From: Piromyces finnis
Taxonomy: Eukaryota > Neocallimastigomycota > Neocallimastigomycetes > Neocallimastigales > Neocallimastigaceae
Reading direction: 5' to 3'
DNA length: 64,000 nt
Assembly: GCA_002104945.1 (NCBI GenBank)
Contig: MCFH01000035.1
Location: forward strand, 518,567-582,566
Part shown: positions 1-13,288 of the stretch, one piece after another
How positions within the stretch are numbered: position 1 is the first letter of the stretch
How the letters are laid out: each line of letters begins with the position of its first letter
Notes under the pieces: generated by a model
Seen by the model: the letters and a program-made list of their open reading frames with translations, nothing else
Database searches by the model: none
Told to the model about the DNA's origin: nothing
Translations under genes and position numbers: made by a program

Positions 1-300
1 TTAAAAAGAGAGAAATACACATAGTAAATATTTTTTATAATTTAGTTATTTCGAAATTTCTTTTAATGATAAATATATCCATTAATAAATAAATTTAGTA
101 GATTGGGTTACATAATTTCTTTATATTATTATTTGTTTATAAAAAATACTTTTTTTTTTTTAATTCCAAAATTTAAAAAATTGTATATATTTTATCGTAT
201 AAATTTTATCTATTAAATTATTCAGCATACTTTATAAAGATAACTATTATATAAGAAAAAAAAATAATATCAACTATATATATATATTAATAAGAGAAAG
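1..300. other. AT-rich upstream region
   Basis: No gene is visible. The stretch is homopolymer-rich AT DNA and would hold the promoter and 5' leader of the Arf-GEF gene that starts at 301. I see no clear conserved motif. Confidence 0.5.
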
Positions 301-3300
301 ATGAATAATAGATTAAAAATTAATTTAATAAAAGAAAGAACCTTACAAAGAAAAAATGAAATAGAAGGAAAACAAAATTCAAGTGCTGAAACAACAATTT
401 TTTCAAATAATAATAATAGAGTATTTTCCCCAACCCAAAATAATAAAGAACAATACTATCAAGAATTTAATCAATACCCACAAAATGTTGATACGAACTT
501 ACTAAATAGACCTTCAAATAATATTAACGAAAACTTTGTAAGACCAGAAGGTCAAGAAATAACCAGTCCAATGCAACCCATTAATCCTTATGAAGCATAT
601 TCTTATCAACAACAACAACAGCAACAACAACAAATTTCATCATTCACAAATAAACCTACAGTAAGTATATCAACTTCATTTTTCACTTTTAATTGAATTA
701 AAAATTACATTTCATAACATATTAAGAATTAGAATTTATATTTAATACTTATAATAGTAACGATAATATTTAGAATACATTATATTCTCCTAAAAAATAA
801 TAATAATAAATTAAATTAATAATAGATAAATAAATATAGACAAAAATAATTAAAGTATAGTAAAAAAAAAAATTACTAATTAAATTTATTTTAAATTTAC
901 AATTATATTATATTATATTATATTATATTATATTATATTATATAAATATATATTATTGAAAAAAAAATCATTATATAATAATAATAACAACAATAAAAAA
1001 GGAAACATCAAATATAAAGCAACAGCGACAAAAAGCAATTGCTACATTAAGAAAAAGGGTAGAAAAAAACTCACCTATTGAATCTCCACCTGGACTTACC
1101 ACAAATGTATTTCCACAAAATAATTCTATGCAAAATATGGATAAAAATATATTTGATAGAACCAATAATGTTGTAAATATACCAATAATGCCCATGTCTA
1201 ATAATGGTATTTTTGAAAAAGAGTTCACTTATAATAATTCAGCACAACAAAATTCAAATCAACAATATATAATTAATAATGATAACCCAGTTTATTTGGA
1301 TACTAATAATGTAATGATTCAACAAAATCTTATGCCTTCTTCTCCTATCACAAATAATAATGAATTGAAGAGTAAATTTGACAATAAAAATCCTTTGGCA
1401 ATATTATCAAGAAGAATTGAGAAATCAAAAATGGATCATCAGGAAAAGAATAAAATGGAAATAATGGATCAAAGAAAGCAATCTCTTCAAATCCTTGAAA
1501 ATCGTACGAATGAACGTATGTATAATCATAATACCAATAATACAAATGATAAAGCATTCGATTTTTTTCAACAACACAAAAATAATGCAATGTATACTCC
1601 ACAAAAATATTCACCGCCTTTAAATAATGGTATTAATAATGGATTTCAAAACCCAACCCTCTATTCAAATCAATTAAATGGTATTGAAAGAAATGATTCA
1701 TTTTCGTCTAATTCATCTATTCCTCGTGAAGGAAGTGGTGATATACCAACTTCTCCATATGATCAATATTCATCATTTTCTATGAATTCTCGAGTATCCT
1801 CTGTTGATAGTTCCCGCATGTCATCCTTAATGCTTCCTGAAGCTAATAATATGGCAAGATATTCCTCACTATCCTCATCATCAAGATTTGGTTCTAATAA
1901 TTTTATAGAAGAGCCTCAACTTTTTAATAATGACTACAATTCATTTTCACCTCAATTGTATTATCAACAACAGCCGTTACCTAATTCATCAAAGTCAATT
2001 ATTCCTTCTCAGCGTGTTCCTGCACAACGTGTTTCCTCATTAAATTATTCTCAAGATGATATTCCTCAATTAGGTGCTATTGGTAATCCAATCAATAAAA
2101 TAAATAATTCATCGAAATCGAATAACATTAGCCCAATAGCAACTACAACTACAACAAACCTATTAAATCCTATCCTTAATAATTCACCTGTTGAACCTGA
2201 ACAAAATATACGACAGAACGCTATTAATACATTATTAAGACGAATTAAGAATAATGATGGAATGACATCTCCAACTAATATAACTTCTTCACCTTCTCAA
2301 AGAATAAATGCAGATAATATATATAATAACAATAATAGCAATAATAATTATAATAATAATAATCATTCATATGGTACTTTAAATCATTATAGTAAGTAAT
2401 ATTAAATTTCAAAATAATAGTACTAATAGCATATATTATTGTAATGTAATTAAATATAATTTTAAATTTAAGTTTTTAATTCATATTAAATTATTTAAAA
2501 AAAAATATTAATAACTATTATATTTTTTATACCAAAATATTTGTTTTATAACCTTTCATTCTATTTTTTTATTAATTCTATCGTAATATAATATTACTTA
2601 TTTCTTATTAATATTTGGTAACCCTATACAAACCGATACCATCACGTCTGTTTAAATAAAAAAAATTCACTCTACGTATACTATTAATCTACATTATTTT
2701 AAAAATAAAAACAATATAATTTCTTTTTTCTTTTTAATTACAAATAGACAATAACAATATTAGTAATAATAATGATAATAAAGAGGAAGATAACAATAAG
2801 AAACATGATGAAATTAGAAAAAATTTGTTTGCAAAATTAAATAATAGAATAAATATCGCAAATAAAGAATCCTCATCCTCACCACTACGAAAACTTTCCA
2901 ATGAAAATAGTCCAACACAAAATAATAGTAATGGTATCAACAATATTAGTTCAAATGAAAATATGACAAGTGAAGAAAAAGCAAAGGTTCGAAAATCTGT
3001 TATAAATATTATTGGTATGAGAACAAAAAAGAATGAATCGAATCATGAAAACCCTCAAAATAATATTTTAAATATACCATTAAAACCTTTCGAAAGAAAA
3101 TTTATTTGTAAGCTCAAAGTCAATCAAATTTTAAATTTGGCAATGGCTAAAAAACGTTATATTTTTGTTTTTAACGATGCTTTATTTTTATGCAAGGGTA
3201 TTCGACAAGATCATGTTGTAAAATATCAAATTAAAAATATATTTGAAACCAAGAAACTTCGCTTCGCAATGAAGGGTGATGATACTATTTTAGAGGAACA

Positions 3301-5170
3301 ATATTTAAATAAAAATCCCATAGTGAAAAAAGCTGTAAGCCAATTTGCCGTAAATCCGATCAAATCATTACGTTTTCTTTTCCAAAAAAAGTTACTTCAT
3401 TGCTCTTCAATATCCATTGCCTTATTCCTTCATTGTATGCCTGGAATTAGTAAAAGACAGTTAGGTTTTTTCATTGGTATGCCTGAACACAGTGATATTT
3501 TAGAAGCTTTTATCGATGCCATTCCATGTCAAAATGTTCGTTTAGATCAATCTTTAAGATTATTTTTGAAAACCATTCGACTTCCATCCGATAATGATAT
3601 CATTAATCGTATATTTTGTTGCTTTGCTAGAATATGGTATAGCCGTAATGAACATGTTGTTTCATTTGATTATATCATGACCTTAAAATTAGTATTCACT
3701 TTAATTTCCTTAAATGCTGAATTACATCCACCAATTCCAGTAGAAGAACTTGAAATCTATTACAATTCAGACAATGTTGAAAAAATTAAGCAATCCTTCT
3801 TCCATCGTTTTAAAAATAATGAAATGATTTCCGAGGATTTAGAAAATGAAGAAGATGATAATAGTGAGCCAATTAGTACCAACAATACTGATGAACAATA
3901 CTATATTCCAAAACAACTTTTAGAGGATATGTATGAGAGTATTCTAAAAGAAAAAATTGAGGTTGCACCAGATAATATTTCTCTTATTAAACAAAGTCAA
4001 GATGCTCTTAAAGCTACCTTTAGCTATATACCAAAGAGTTCTCAAACCTCAACTGAATATATACCCTCTTCCTCTCAATTATTAGAATTTCCACCAAAAC
4101 TTTATCAAAATGAAACCTCTGGTGTTATTACTGTCACCCTTCCGCATCCTAATCCATATATACAAATTAATATTAACACTCAAGAGCTAAAAGTTACCCC
4201 TGATGTTCTTACATTTGAAAACTCAAATCAAGCCGAATTTACTGTGACAGCATCTAAAACAGTTGGTAGAAAATTATTGATTTTTACAAAGCGTTTAACT
4301 GAGGCTGCATCTCAACTTCCTTTACAAGCCCAACGCACCATTCTAGAAAGCTACTCTAATATTGATTCTAAGTGTATTAAAGTTGAACCAGCCTTCATGA
4401 AACATTCATTAATTTTAGAAACACTTGATGTTCCTGATGGAGGTGAAAAGATGAGTCCTCTTTTAAGTGGACATTTTCATCAAGAAAATGAAGAACCTCG
4501 AATGAACTTGAAAAAATATATTTTTACAGTGGATAGTGATAGAAAAGTCAACGAATTTATTCAATCTACCAAAAAATATATTGGTAAAGTTAATGAGGAA
4601 GATACTACGTTTGATAATACGAAAAAGAATAGTTTGATGGGTGGTACAGCACTAGAGGAGACAGGTGAAGGAAATGCTGTTCCTGGTAAAAACGATTTTC
4701 TAATGCCACCCGGAAAAGATGAACCAACAAAGCTTATTTCTCGCTCCAATTCTGTGGATAATTTTTCTGTATTAATGTATTCTGATGAAATAAATTTAAA
4801 TGAGGAAGATCAATCCTTTATTTCTCGTTGTAATGAAGCCGTTCCCCGAAACATTGTTATTCTTCGTGAATATTTCCTTCCTAATGATAGAAAATTTAAT
4901 ACTATTGGTCGTTCTCTCTCTACCTTAAAAATTACTGATATGGGTAGTCATGGATATCACTATAATAATGATGTCAATAGTTTAAGACATTATTCTGCTA
5001 CAGGATCTGTTGACAGTCTTCATGATGATACTGAAGACAATGAAACTAATATTCCTGAAAGGACATATTCTACCACTGCTCAATCTAAACCTCTTCAAGC
5101 ATCTAATGAAGAAAAATCATATGAAGAAAGTCAATTTATTAATATTATATTAAATCAACTTTTAATATAA
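301..5170 (+). CDS. PH-Sec7 domain Arf guanine-nucleotide exchange factor-like protein
   Basis: The inferred model has three exons: 301-660, 1002-2391 and 2748-5170. Donors GTAAGTAT (661) and GTAAGTAA (2392) and AG acceptors at 1000-1001 and 2746-2747 keep one frame, giving about 1390 aa. The N-terminal ~700 residues are Asn/Ser-rich and disordered, with a recurring short basic amphipathic motif (TLRKRVEK, ILSRRIEK, TLLRRIKN, KLNNRINI). A PH-like segment (~695-765, KKRYIFVFNDALFLCKG) precedes a Sec7 domain (~780-917) with motif 1-like GISKRQLGFFIGMPEHSD and motif 2-like TLISLNAELHPP. A beta-rich stretch follows (~1040-1155), then a Ser-rich tail. Sec7 proteins load GTP on Arf GTPases in membrane traffic. 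The residue aligned with the catalytic glutamate of YLGE appears to be Met (FIGM), so exchange activity is uncertain. The first acceptor could instead be at 1019 or 1025. Confidence 0.75.
903..944. repeat. TTATA pentanucleotide microsatellite
   Basis: About eight copies of a 5-bp TTATA unit lie inside the first intron of the Arf-GEF gene. Confidence 0.85.
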
Positions 5171-6245
5171 TAATATATTATCAAATTATTTTATTAAAAA
5201 AAAAAAAAAAAAAAAAAAAAGGAAAGAAAGAAATTGAAACTTTAAAAAAAAAAACAAATATATATAATAATACATATTTAAAAAAAAATAAAACAATAAT
5301 GTTTGAAATTTACTATTTTAAATGAGAATAAAATAAATCAAATTAAAATAGTTATGTTAAAAAGAAATAAGTTATTTTATTTTTTATAATATTTTTTTAT
5401 TATTATTAAACCATCTTCTTTAACATTTAATACCAACAATAAAAATATTTCTTTTTTTTTTTTTTAATATACAAATTGTAAAAAATAATAAATAAATAAA
5501 AATTAAAATAAAATAAAAATATATTTATAAAATTCAAAATTAAAATCTTTATTTCTTTTAATTATTATTTAACTGTTCTACAATTTTTTCAATAGGTAAA
5601 AAATTTAAAAAATTAAAATTATTAAAGTTTATAATTTCATTTTTTTAAAAAGAAAAAAAAAAAGTATTAATAATAATATAATTAGTAAAAAACAATGACA
5701 GTGAAAGATATTTTTATATCTTATATGTAGTGTATGTAAATTTATTGAATAATATATTATAAAGATGAATTTTTTTTTATAAAGGAAAGAAATATAAAGG
5801 CCATTTATTTTATTTATATTCCCAAAAATTTTTTTAAACTTTTGTGCAACTTATGAAATTATACTAATATATCACTTAAATATTTTCTATTTAATATTTT
5901 TTTTTAAAAAAAAAAAAAAAAGTAATTTATCAAATTCGAAAAATATACCAGTTATTTTTAAAGAAACATTATAATAATATTATTTAAAGATTTTTATTTT
6001 TACTTCAAATCTCAATAGAATTTTATATATATCTATAATTTTAAAAGATATATATATTTTTAATAATAGAAAAATTATTATTAATAATTTGAAATCCAAA
6101 TTTCAACTATCTTTTAGCGGCTTTTCAACATAAAAATTACACTTTTTTTTTTCTTTTCATTTTTTCTTTTTCTTTTTCTATATTTATTTTTTTTCCTCAT
6201 TTTATCTTTCATATTATCCAACTATCAAATATATAATATTAAACA
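5171..6245. other. Intergenic AT-rich DNA
   Basis: This stretch holds the 3' flank of the Arf-GEF gene (poly-A run near 5194-5220) and the 5' flank of the CDK gene. I see no coding segment, RNA gene or repeat family other than homopolymers. Confidence 0.6.
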
Positions 6246-8981
6246 ATGGAAAAATATCAGGTTTCTATATATAATTAATAATTAAAATTATAAAATTTTG
6301 AAGATTCATGAAATTCAAATTAACTTTTTTCCTTCTTTTTTTTTTTTTTTTACCTAATAAAAATTATTTTATTATATATTTTTAAAAAATGAATCAATAT
6401 CACCTTATTATATTTAATAACATATAACACTCAACATTTCATATAAAATCCTCTATATATTTTAAATACATTTTATTTATATTAATTATTTAATAATAAT
6501 TTCATTATAAAAAATGGATGAATTATTTTCTCTTAAATGATGTTTTATTAATATTTTCAATAATTTATATATGCTGGAACTATCCATATACTAATAATAT
6601 CAATTACATTATATTGTCATTTTTATCATATATATTGAATATTTATTAATTGTTTATAAATATATATTGATTATCAAATAAAATTTAAATATAACAAAAA
6701 TTAAAATTAAAATGACCTGATTCAAATTCTTATAAACAAAAATAAAAAACGAAAATAAATAAACATTGGAACCTACACTGTAAAATAAACAAAAAAAAAA
6801 AAAAAAAGAAAATTGAAAAAATTGGTGAAGGTACCTATGGTGTTGTATATAAAGCACAAAATAAAGAGACTGGTGATATAGTAGCATTAAAAAGAGTAAT
6901 AAAATATTTTTTTTTATTTTTGAATTGAACTACTTTTTAATTTTTTTTTTTTTAATACTTATTTAGTAGGAAATTCTAACTATTTTAATTACATTTTTCA
7001 ATTTTATTTTCTAATAGATTCGTCTTGATAATGAAGAAGAAGTAATTATATTAAAGATTTTCAATACACATTTCCTTTAAATTACTATTATTATTATTAT
7101 TATTATTATTATATTTTTTTTTTTTTTTTTTTTTAAGAAAAAAAAACCTATGTGTATAATATTAAATCATTGATATGTTATTATTCATTCTTACTTAACA
7201 CAATTTTTAGGGAGTTCCATGTACAGGTAAAACATATTATTATTGTTATTAGTATGTATATATATATATGTATATCAAAGTATAAATTAGTAAAATATCT
7301 AATTAATAATATTAATAATACAAATAGCTATTAGAGAAATCTCACTATTGAAGGAATTGAAACATCCTAGTATTGTAAAGTAAGCTTATTGCTATATTTG
7401 CTATATTTAATAATAATAAAATTTTATTAAATACAATATTTACATAGTTTCAAACAAAATTTTTCAAGTAAAAATATTCAATAATTATTTACTTTTTTAT
7501 ATATAAATTTTTTTTATTTAATTACAAAAATAAAGGCTATATGATGTAATACATACAGAAAAAAAGTTGACATTGGTTTTTGAATACATGGATTTAGACT
7601 TAAAGAAATCTTTAGATATGAATAGTGGTGAAATGGATCCTTACACTATGAAAGTAAGATATATAAATATTAGATGATATATATAAAAGAAAATTAAATA
7701 TTAATAATAATAACAAGTAAATAAATAAATATTTAAAATATACATCTCTTAATATTACTATTATATTTTTTATTGTTGCTATACTAATATTGTTAATATT
7801 ATTATTGTATTTCAAAATTTAAAACTTTAAATTTCAAAAAATATAAAAGAAATTAATGTATCAATTATTAGAAGGAATTGCTTATTGCCATGAACATAGA
7901 GTATTACATAGAGATTTAAAACCACAAGTAAATAATCTTAAATTGTTTATGATTATATCAGTTTGGAAAATTGATAATATAATTAATTTCAACAAATATA
8001 TAAAAATAATAATGAATAACAATTTTTTATTTTAATATAATACCATCTCGATATTTTATAGAATTTATTAATAAATAAGGTATTTTATACTTATTTACAT
8101 GATATATATTTTAATAAATAAAAAAAAAAAAAAAATCAAACTATAATAAAATACTAATTGTATTGTCTATTAAATACATGATTATATAAATTCAAACATT
8201 AGAGAGGTGATTTAAAACTTGGTGATTTCGGTTTAGCTAGAGCCTTTGGTGTACCTGTTAGAAGCTATTCAAATGAAGTAAATATCGAATTCATATTTAT
8301 ATTAACATATTTATAAAAAGTCAATTTTTTATCTCTTATACCTTTTATTAATTTATAATATATTTAAACTTATTCATGATAATATAGGTCGTAACGCTAT
8401 GGTAAATAGATATTCTCATTATTTTTTTATATGAAAACTATATAAATGTTATAAAAATATTTATATTTAATTGCATATATTGCATATACCTATAAAGGTA
8501 TAGAGCTCCGGATGTTTTAATGGGGTCTAGACAATATTCAACATCAATTGATCTATGGTCATTAGGATGTATTATGGCTGGTGAATATAATAATAATAAT
8601 AATTGTTCAATAATAGAAATAATAACTTAAAATATATCAACAATATTAAATAAAATAATTATTAATTTTTTTAATTATTTAATATATATATATATATATA
8701 TAAGAAATGGCTACTGGTAGACCATTATTTTGTGGAAGTTCTATTAGAGATCAACTTATGAAAATATTTAAATATCCTTTTTTTTTTCAATTAATAGTAC
8801 TATTATAATTAAATAAAAACAGATAATTATTAAAAAAAGTCGCTTTTCAGTATTTATTATTTTCTTTAACTTTTATTTTCGTTCTTACAGTATTAGGTAC
8901 ACCAGATACTACCGTATGGCCTAAGGTTACAGAATTGCCGGATTGGAGGGTAAAATTTTAAAGTGGCATTAATTTTCTTTT

Positions 8982-9020
<39 letters not shown>

Positions 9021-9299
9021 TTAGCCTGATTTTCCTGTTTACCCAAAAATGGAGTTAGAAACATTATTCCCAAGATTAGATTCACTTGGTATTGATTTAT
9101 TGAGTAGATTATTAGAATATCCTCCAGAAAAAAGAATTAGTGCTGAAGATGCTCTCCATCGTAAATAGACATATTTATATATTTGTATATTAAACAATAG
9201 TTTTATATATATTTAATATTATAAATTCAAACATCTTAAATAATTTATTCATTTGTAATATAAATTTATTTAGATCGATATTTCCATGATTTAAAATAA
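6246..9299 (+). CDS. Cyclin-dependent kinase, Pho85/CDK5-like
   Basis: Fifteen exons join to a 289-aa kinase: 6246-6260, 6809-6895, 7018-7041, 7211-7226, 7328-7379, 7536-7653, 7850-7927, 8062-8079, 8203-8277, 8388-8401, 8498-8580, 8705-8771, 8889-8949, 9025-9160, 9274-9299. All key CDK motifs are present: MEKYQ start, glycine loop GEGTYGVVY, lysine VALKR, C-helix [45 protein letters not shown], and the C-lobe ending ALHHRYFHDLK. The length is that of a bare CDK. RSYSNEV and DVLMGS fit the Pho85/CDK5 branch (cell cycle, nutrient signalling) better than Cdc2. All introns are GT-AG except the one at 8772-8888, which is AT-AC. I saw no frameshift or missing catalytic residue. Confidence 0.9.
8772..8888 (+). 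other. U12-type AT-AC intron in the CDK gene
   Basis: The 5' end reads ATATCCTTTT, the AT-AC minor-class donor consensus. The 3' end is TTAC followed by AG. A branch-like TTTCTTTAACT has its A at 8869, 19 nt from the end. Joining 8771 to 8889 restores KIFKVLGTP, a motif conserved in CDKs. No GT donor lies near, and using the nearby AG (8889-8890) breaks the frame. Confidence 0.85.
8981..9022. repeat. TTTA tetranucleotide microsatellite
   Basis: About ten TTTA units fill the intron directly before the acceptor at 9023-9024 of the CDK gene and form its pyrimidine-rich 3' end. Confidence 0.85.
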
Positions 9300-9435
9300 A
9301 AATATTTATATATTAATAAATATATAAATATATAATTTTAAGATTTTATATAACAATATGCTAATTATCTTTCCCATTTCATTCAAGGCATTAAATATAG
9401 ATATCGATTTACAATTATTCAATAATAACATAACC

Positions 9436-9475
<40 letters not shown>

Positions 9476-11144
9476 GTTAATATATAATAAAAAATTAAAT
9501 ATCAAATCACGTTTTTTACCATTTAACATTTAATAATAATCACACTAATATAATATTTTTAATATATTATTCTATATTCTGTAAAATTATTAGCTTGCTA
9601 ATAAAACTTTTTTTTTATCTTTTTTTTAATATATATTTAAATTCAAGCTAATTATTATAAAATTAAATAAAATCATTTAACCCTGATAAAAGTATTATTT
9701 TAGAAAATATTTAAGTTTATTATTCTTCTTTTCATTTTATAATTATATTTAATAGTATATTGGGATTTTCTTTTTAAAAAAAAAAAAGTCTAATTATTAT
9801 ACTACTTTTAAAATTAAATTTACTATTCAAATACTTAAAAAAATCTAATTTATAATTTGATTTTATCTTTATCAAAATAATTAAATGATTGTTTTTGTTA
9901 GCAACCTTTAAATATTCCTATATTCTTTCTTATTTTATATAATATTTTATTAAACTCCCTCCTCTCTCATTATTTCTTTTTATATAAATAAATTTAAGCA
10001 TTGCTATCCTAAAAGATTAGAAATATTAGATAATTGTTTAAATATAAAATTTATCCAGGTTAGAAAATGTAGTTGTAATACACATAAATATTTTGATTTT
10101 ATATAATAAATTTACATAAAATCTAATATAGGTTAAAAAATAAGAAATGATCAAATAAAAAAAAAAAATACAATATATCCTTTATTCATATATAATATGT
10201 TTTCTATATATACATAACAAAATGTAAAAAGTTTAAATACTTTTATAATTTATGATATATATTATAAATTATAAATCACATATATAAAATATATATTAAG
10301 TTTAAAAAAACTTTAAATTAATTAATGCTTAAATAAATCATTAGTTTATTGAAAATAAATAACTTGGCCCTTTATTAAAACCAAAGCTTCATTTCTTTTT
10401 TACAACTCATAATAAAACAAAATTTTTTAAGATTTTTATTAATTAAAAAAATAAAATATAAAATTTTTATAGTTTAATTTAGTATTTGATTTATACCAAT
10501 CAAACATTTACTAAAGTTTACTCATTTTATTTAATTAAAGATATTAATTGAAATGAAAACTATATAAATAGGTGTAATTTTTCTTTATTACTTTTTTTAA
10601 TCATTAATCCCTAATATTTCTGCAGAACGAGTAAATCTTTCGCCTTTTACTAAAGATTTCCGTGTAGAATTATTATAATATTGGGAATATAGGAATTTTT
10701 GGAATTTTTGGAATTTTCTTCAAAAAGAAGAAAAAAATTATATTTATTTAATTTAAAAATTGTGAAAAATAATATTAAAAATTGTATTCTTTATAAATAA
10801 GTTAAAAGCAATAAAAATTATTTAATTGCTCTGAAAATGAAAGAATAAAAAAAAATAACTTTAATATGAACAAAAAAAGTCAATTTAGTTTTTTTTTTGA
10901 TATTAAATTGAAATTTATTTATGTATTTATGATTATTTCAACTTTTTTATATTTAAATTTTTATTATTTATTTATTTTAATTGCAATTTTTTTTAAAGAC
11001 TTTAACTTTTTTATTTTTTTTTTTATATAGATCAAAAAATATTATTACAATCTTTTTTTTTTTCTTTTATTATTTACTAATAAAAAAAAAAAACATGAAT
11101 TTAGTTTTCATATTATCGTACATAAGTTGTTATGTTTAATTATT
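9300..11144. other. Intergenic AT-rich DNA with A36 tract
   Basis: Convergent 3' flanks of the CDK (+) and prenyltransferase (-) genes. It includes a run of 36 A at 9437-9472. The only coding-like part is an orphan segment at 10597-10730, listed separately. Confidence 0.5.
10597..10730 (-). other. Orphan coding-like segment, possible terminal exon
   Basis: On the minus strand about 40 codons run open to a TAA at 10599-10597 and read KSLVKGERFTRSAEILGIND at the end. The base composition is clearly less AT-rich than the surroundings. I do not recognise the family, and no convincing upstream exon or start was found between here and the prenyltransferase gene. It may be the last exon of an unannotated gene or a relic. 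Confidence 0.25.
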
Positions 11145-13288
11145 TCAATCAAATGATTTATCATTTTGCTTATTAAAGGATTTTATTTGATTGAGTTTGT
11201 TATTCCAGTAGTTAACTCTTCTAAAATCACGATTTTCAAGTTCATCTATTATCTATTATATATTATTATTATCATTATTATTAATATAATAATTTAATAT
11301 TATATAAATTAATAATTTGATAAAATATTCTTATTTATTTAATTAAATGTTTAATATCTTACTTTTAATAAGTTTTGGTATCCCTCTTTTGTTGGGTCTT
11401 TACGATATTTCATTTCACATATTTCATAATACATACTTAATGGAAAGATACATGTTTTGTCATCCTTTAATTGAATACATAATTCTTCAACATTTGGATA
11501 GTCTAAGAGAGTTTTTTCATTTAACTTAATAATACTTTTTGAAGTTAAAGAAAATAATAATTTTTTTTTATAATTAATGAATTAATATATCAACTATTTT
11601 TTTTTAAACATTTTTTACAATAATTTAAATATTATAATTCATTACCCTTTTAAATAACTCCATGGACATTTATTATTTGGTAATACCTTAATTTTTTCAA
11701 TGGCATAACTAATTTTGAAGATATTTATGAAAGATAAAAAAAAAAAAAGAAAGAAAATAAAAAAATTATTATATTTACATTTTTTAAAATAATTAAAATA
11801 ATTATATAAATATAGATATTATGTATACTATAAATATATCTTTATATTAATTTATTACTTTATTTCATTTTCTGCATCACTATCTAAAAGAATTTCTGGA
11901 CGGTTATTATAGAAAAACATTCTTTGGTTCCAGGCTGAATTATTTCTAATGTCTTCTAATAAAAGCTCATCAATATATTCAAGTTCACTATTATTAAATA
12001 AATTGAAACGAGTAATTAACCATTGTCTTCATTAAATATATCAATTCATTAAATATGTTAAAAAGGAATATGTATATAACATTTATTCAGAATATAAAGG
12101 GAAAAAATTTAATAAGATTTTTAAATTAATTATTTTGATATGTAATATATATAAATTATATAATTCCTGTTTTTAAAATATAAAAGTTATATAATACATA
12201 ATAATTAAATAATTAGATATTAAAAAAAAAAAAGTTCATACCGATATGCCCATGCATGATAATTTTTCGCATCATATTCAAGAACAATTTTTATTAAATC
12301 CATTTCTTCTACAGGATCATTTAAATTGTCTACCATAACTTGTCTATGATGCCTTTTATATATTGTAAATTAGAATTATTTTATATATTATTATGATTTT
12401 TGAATTATTTTTAAAATATATACATAAAAAGGATAAATATAATATTTTAAAAGGTTAATATTAATAATAATTATAATACTAAAAACTATAAATATACATT
12501 ATTTTAATATTTTAAATATAATTATAATTAATGAATGATCCATTATTAAAAAATTTTCATACCAAATTTGATAAGATTTCATGGTATCGAAAGTAGTTTC
12601 TTCCATTTTTTGTAATTCTTCTCTTAAATCATAATTAAGTTGAAGAAGGATATCTTGTCTATATTTCCTACATTTATATATACATTTGTATTATACATGA
12701 ATTTATGCATATTTAATGAATTTGTTATATAATTTTATACACTAATTATAATGTAAAATTTAAATATAATAATATGAAATTTGATTTCATGAAAATAAAA
12801 ATTTATATATATTTCCAACAATTCCAAATGTATTGTTTAAATACAAAAAAATATAAATTTCGAAATTATGTATGCACCATATATAATAATGAGCTGGATT
12901 ATATCCAATTAAAAATTCAGTAAGTTCAAGAGCTCTTTCACTAATTTCTTTCTTCTTAACAATTGCTCTAAAAACATCCATGGCATCAGTATCTTATTAT
13001 TTTTATTATTATTAAAATTCAATTTTTTAAATATATACACATAGATATATATATCCCATTAAAAAATATGGTTAAGTATCATATTGAAACTATAATAGCA
13101 TTTTTAAAATGTTTTATTATTAATGAAGAAAAAAAAAAAATTCAAAAATGGTTACATTCTTTATCATAATTAATAGAAATTAATCTTGGTTTTGATTCAT
13201 CATATTGTGGAATAGGTTCAATATCTGACCATTCTGGTCTTTTACTATATAATACAAAGGTTTCATTATTTTGTTCTTGTTCGGCCAT
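11145..13288 (-). CDS. RAM2: Protein farnesyltransferase/geranylgeranyltransferase type I alpha subunit
   Basis: Eight exons on the minus strand join to 324 aa: 13288-13156, 12992-12878, 12667-12563, 12352-12242, 12026-11859, 11708-11646, 11534-11363, 11252-11145. All are GT-AG with matching phases. The protein starts MAEQEQ and has the family opening [14 protein letters not shown]. The prenyltransferase alpha repeats follow, each with a Trp-centred helix: [64 protein letters not shown]. This subunit pairs with either beta subunit to attach farnesyl or geranylgeranyl groups to CaaX proteins such as Ras and Rho. It is close to the family's usual length and looks intact. Symbol by homology (FNTA in animals, RAM2 in yeast). 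Confidence 0.9.

Noticed and set aside
7152-7815. Small ORFs inside the CDK locus
   Set aside because: They overlap CDK introns and exons and consist of AT-rich chance codons.
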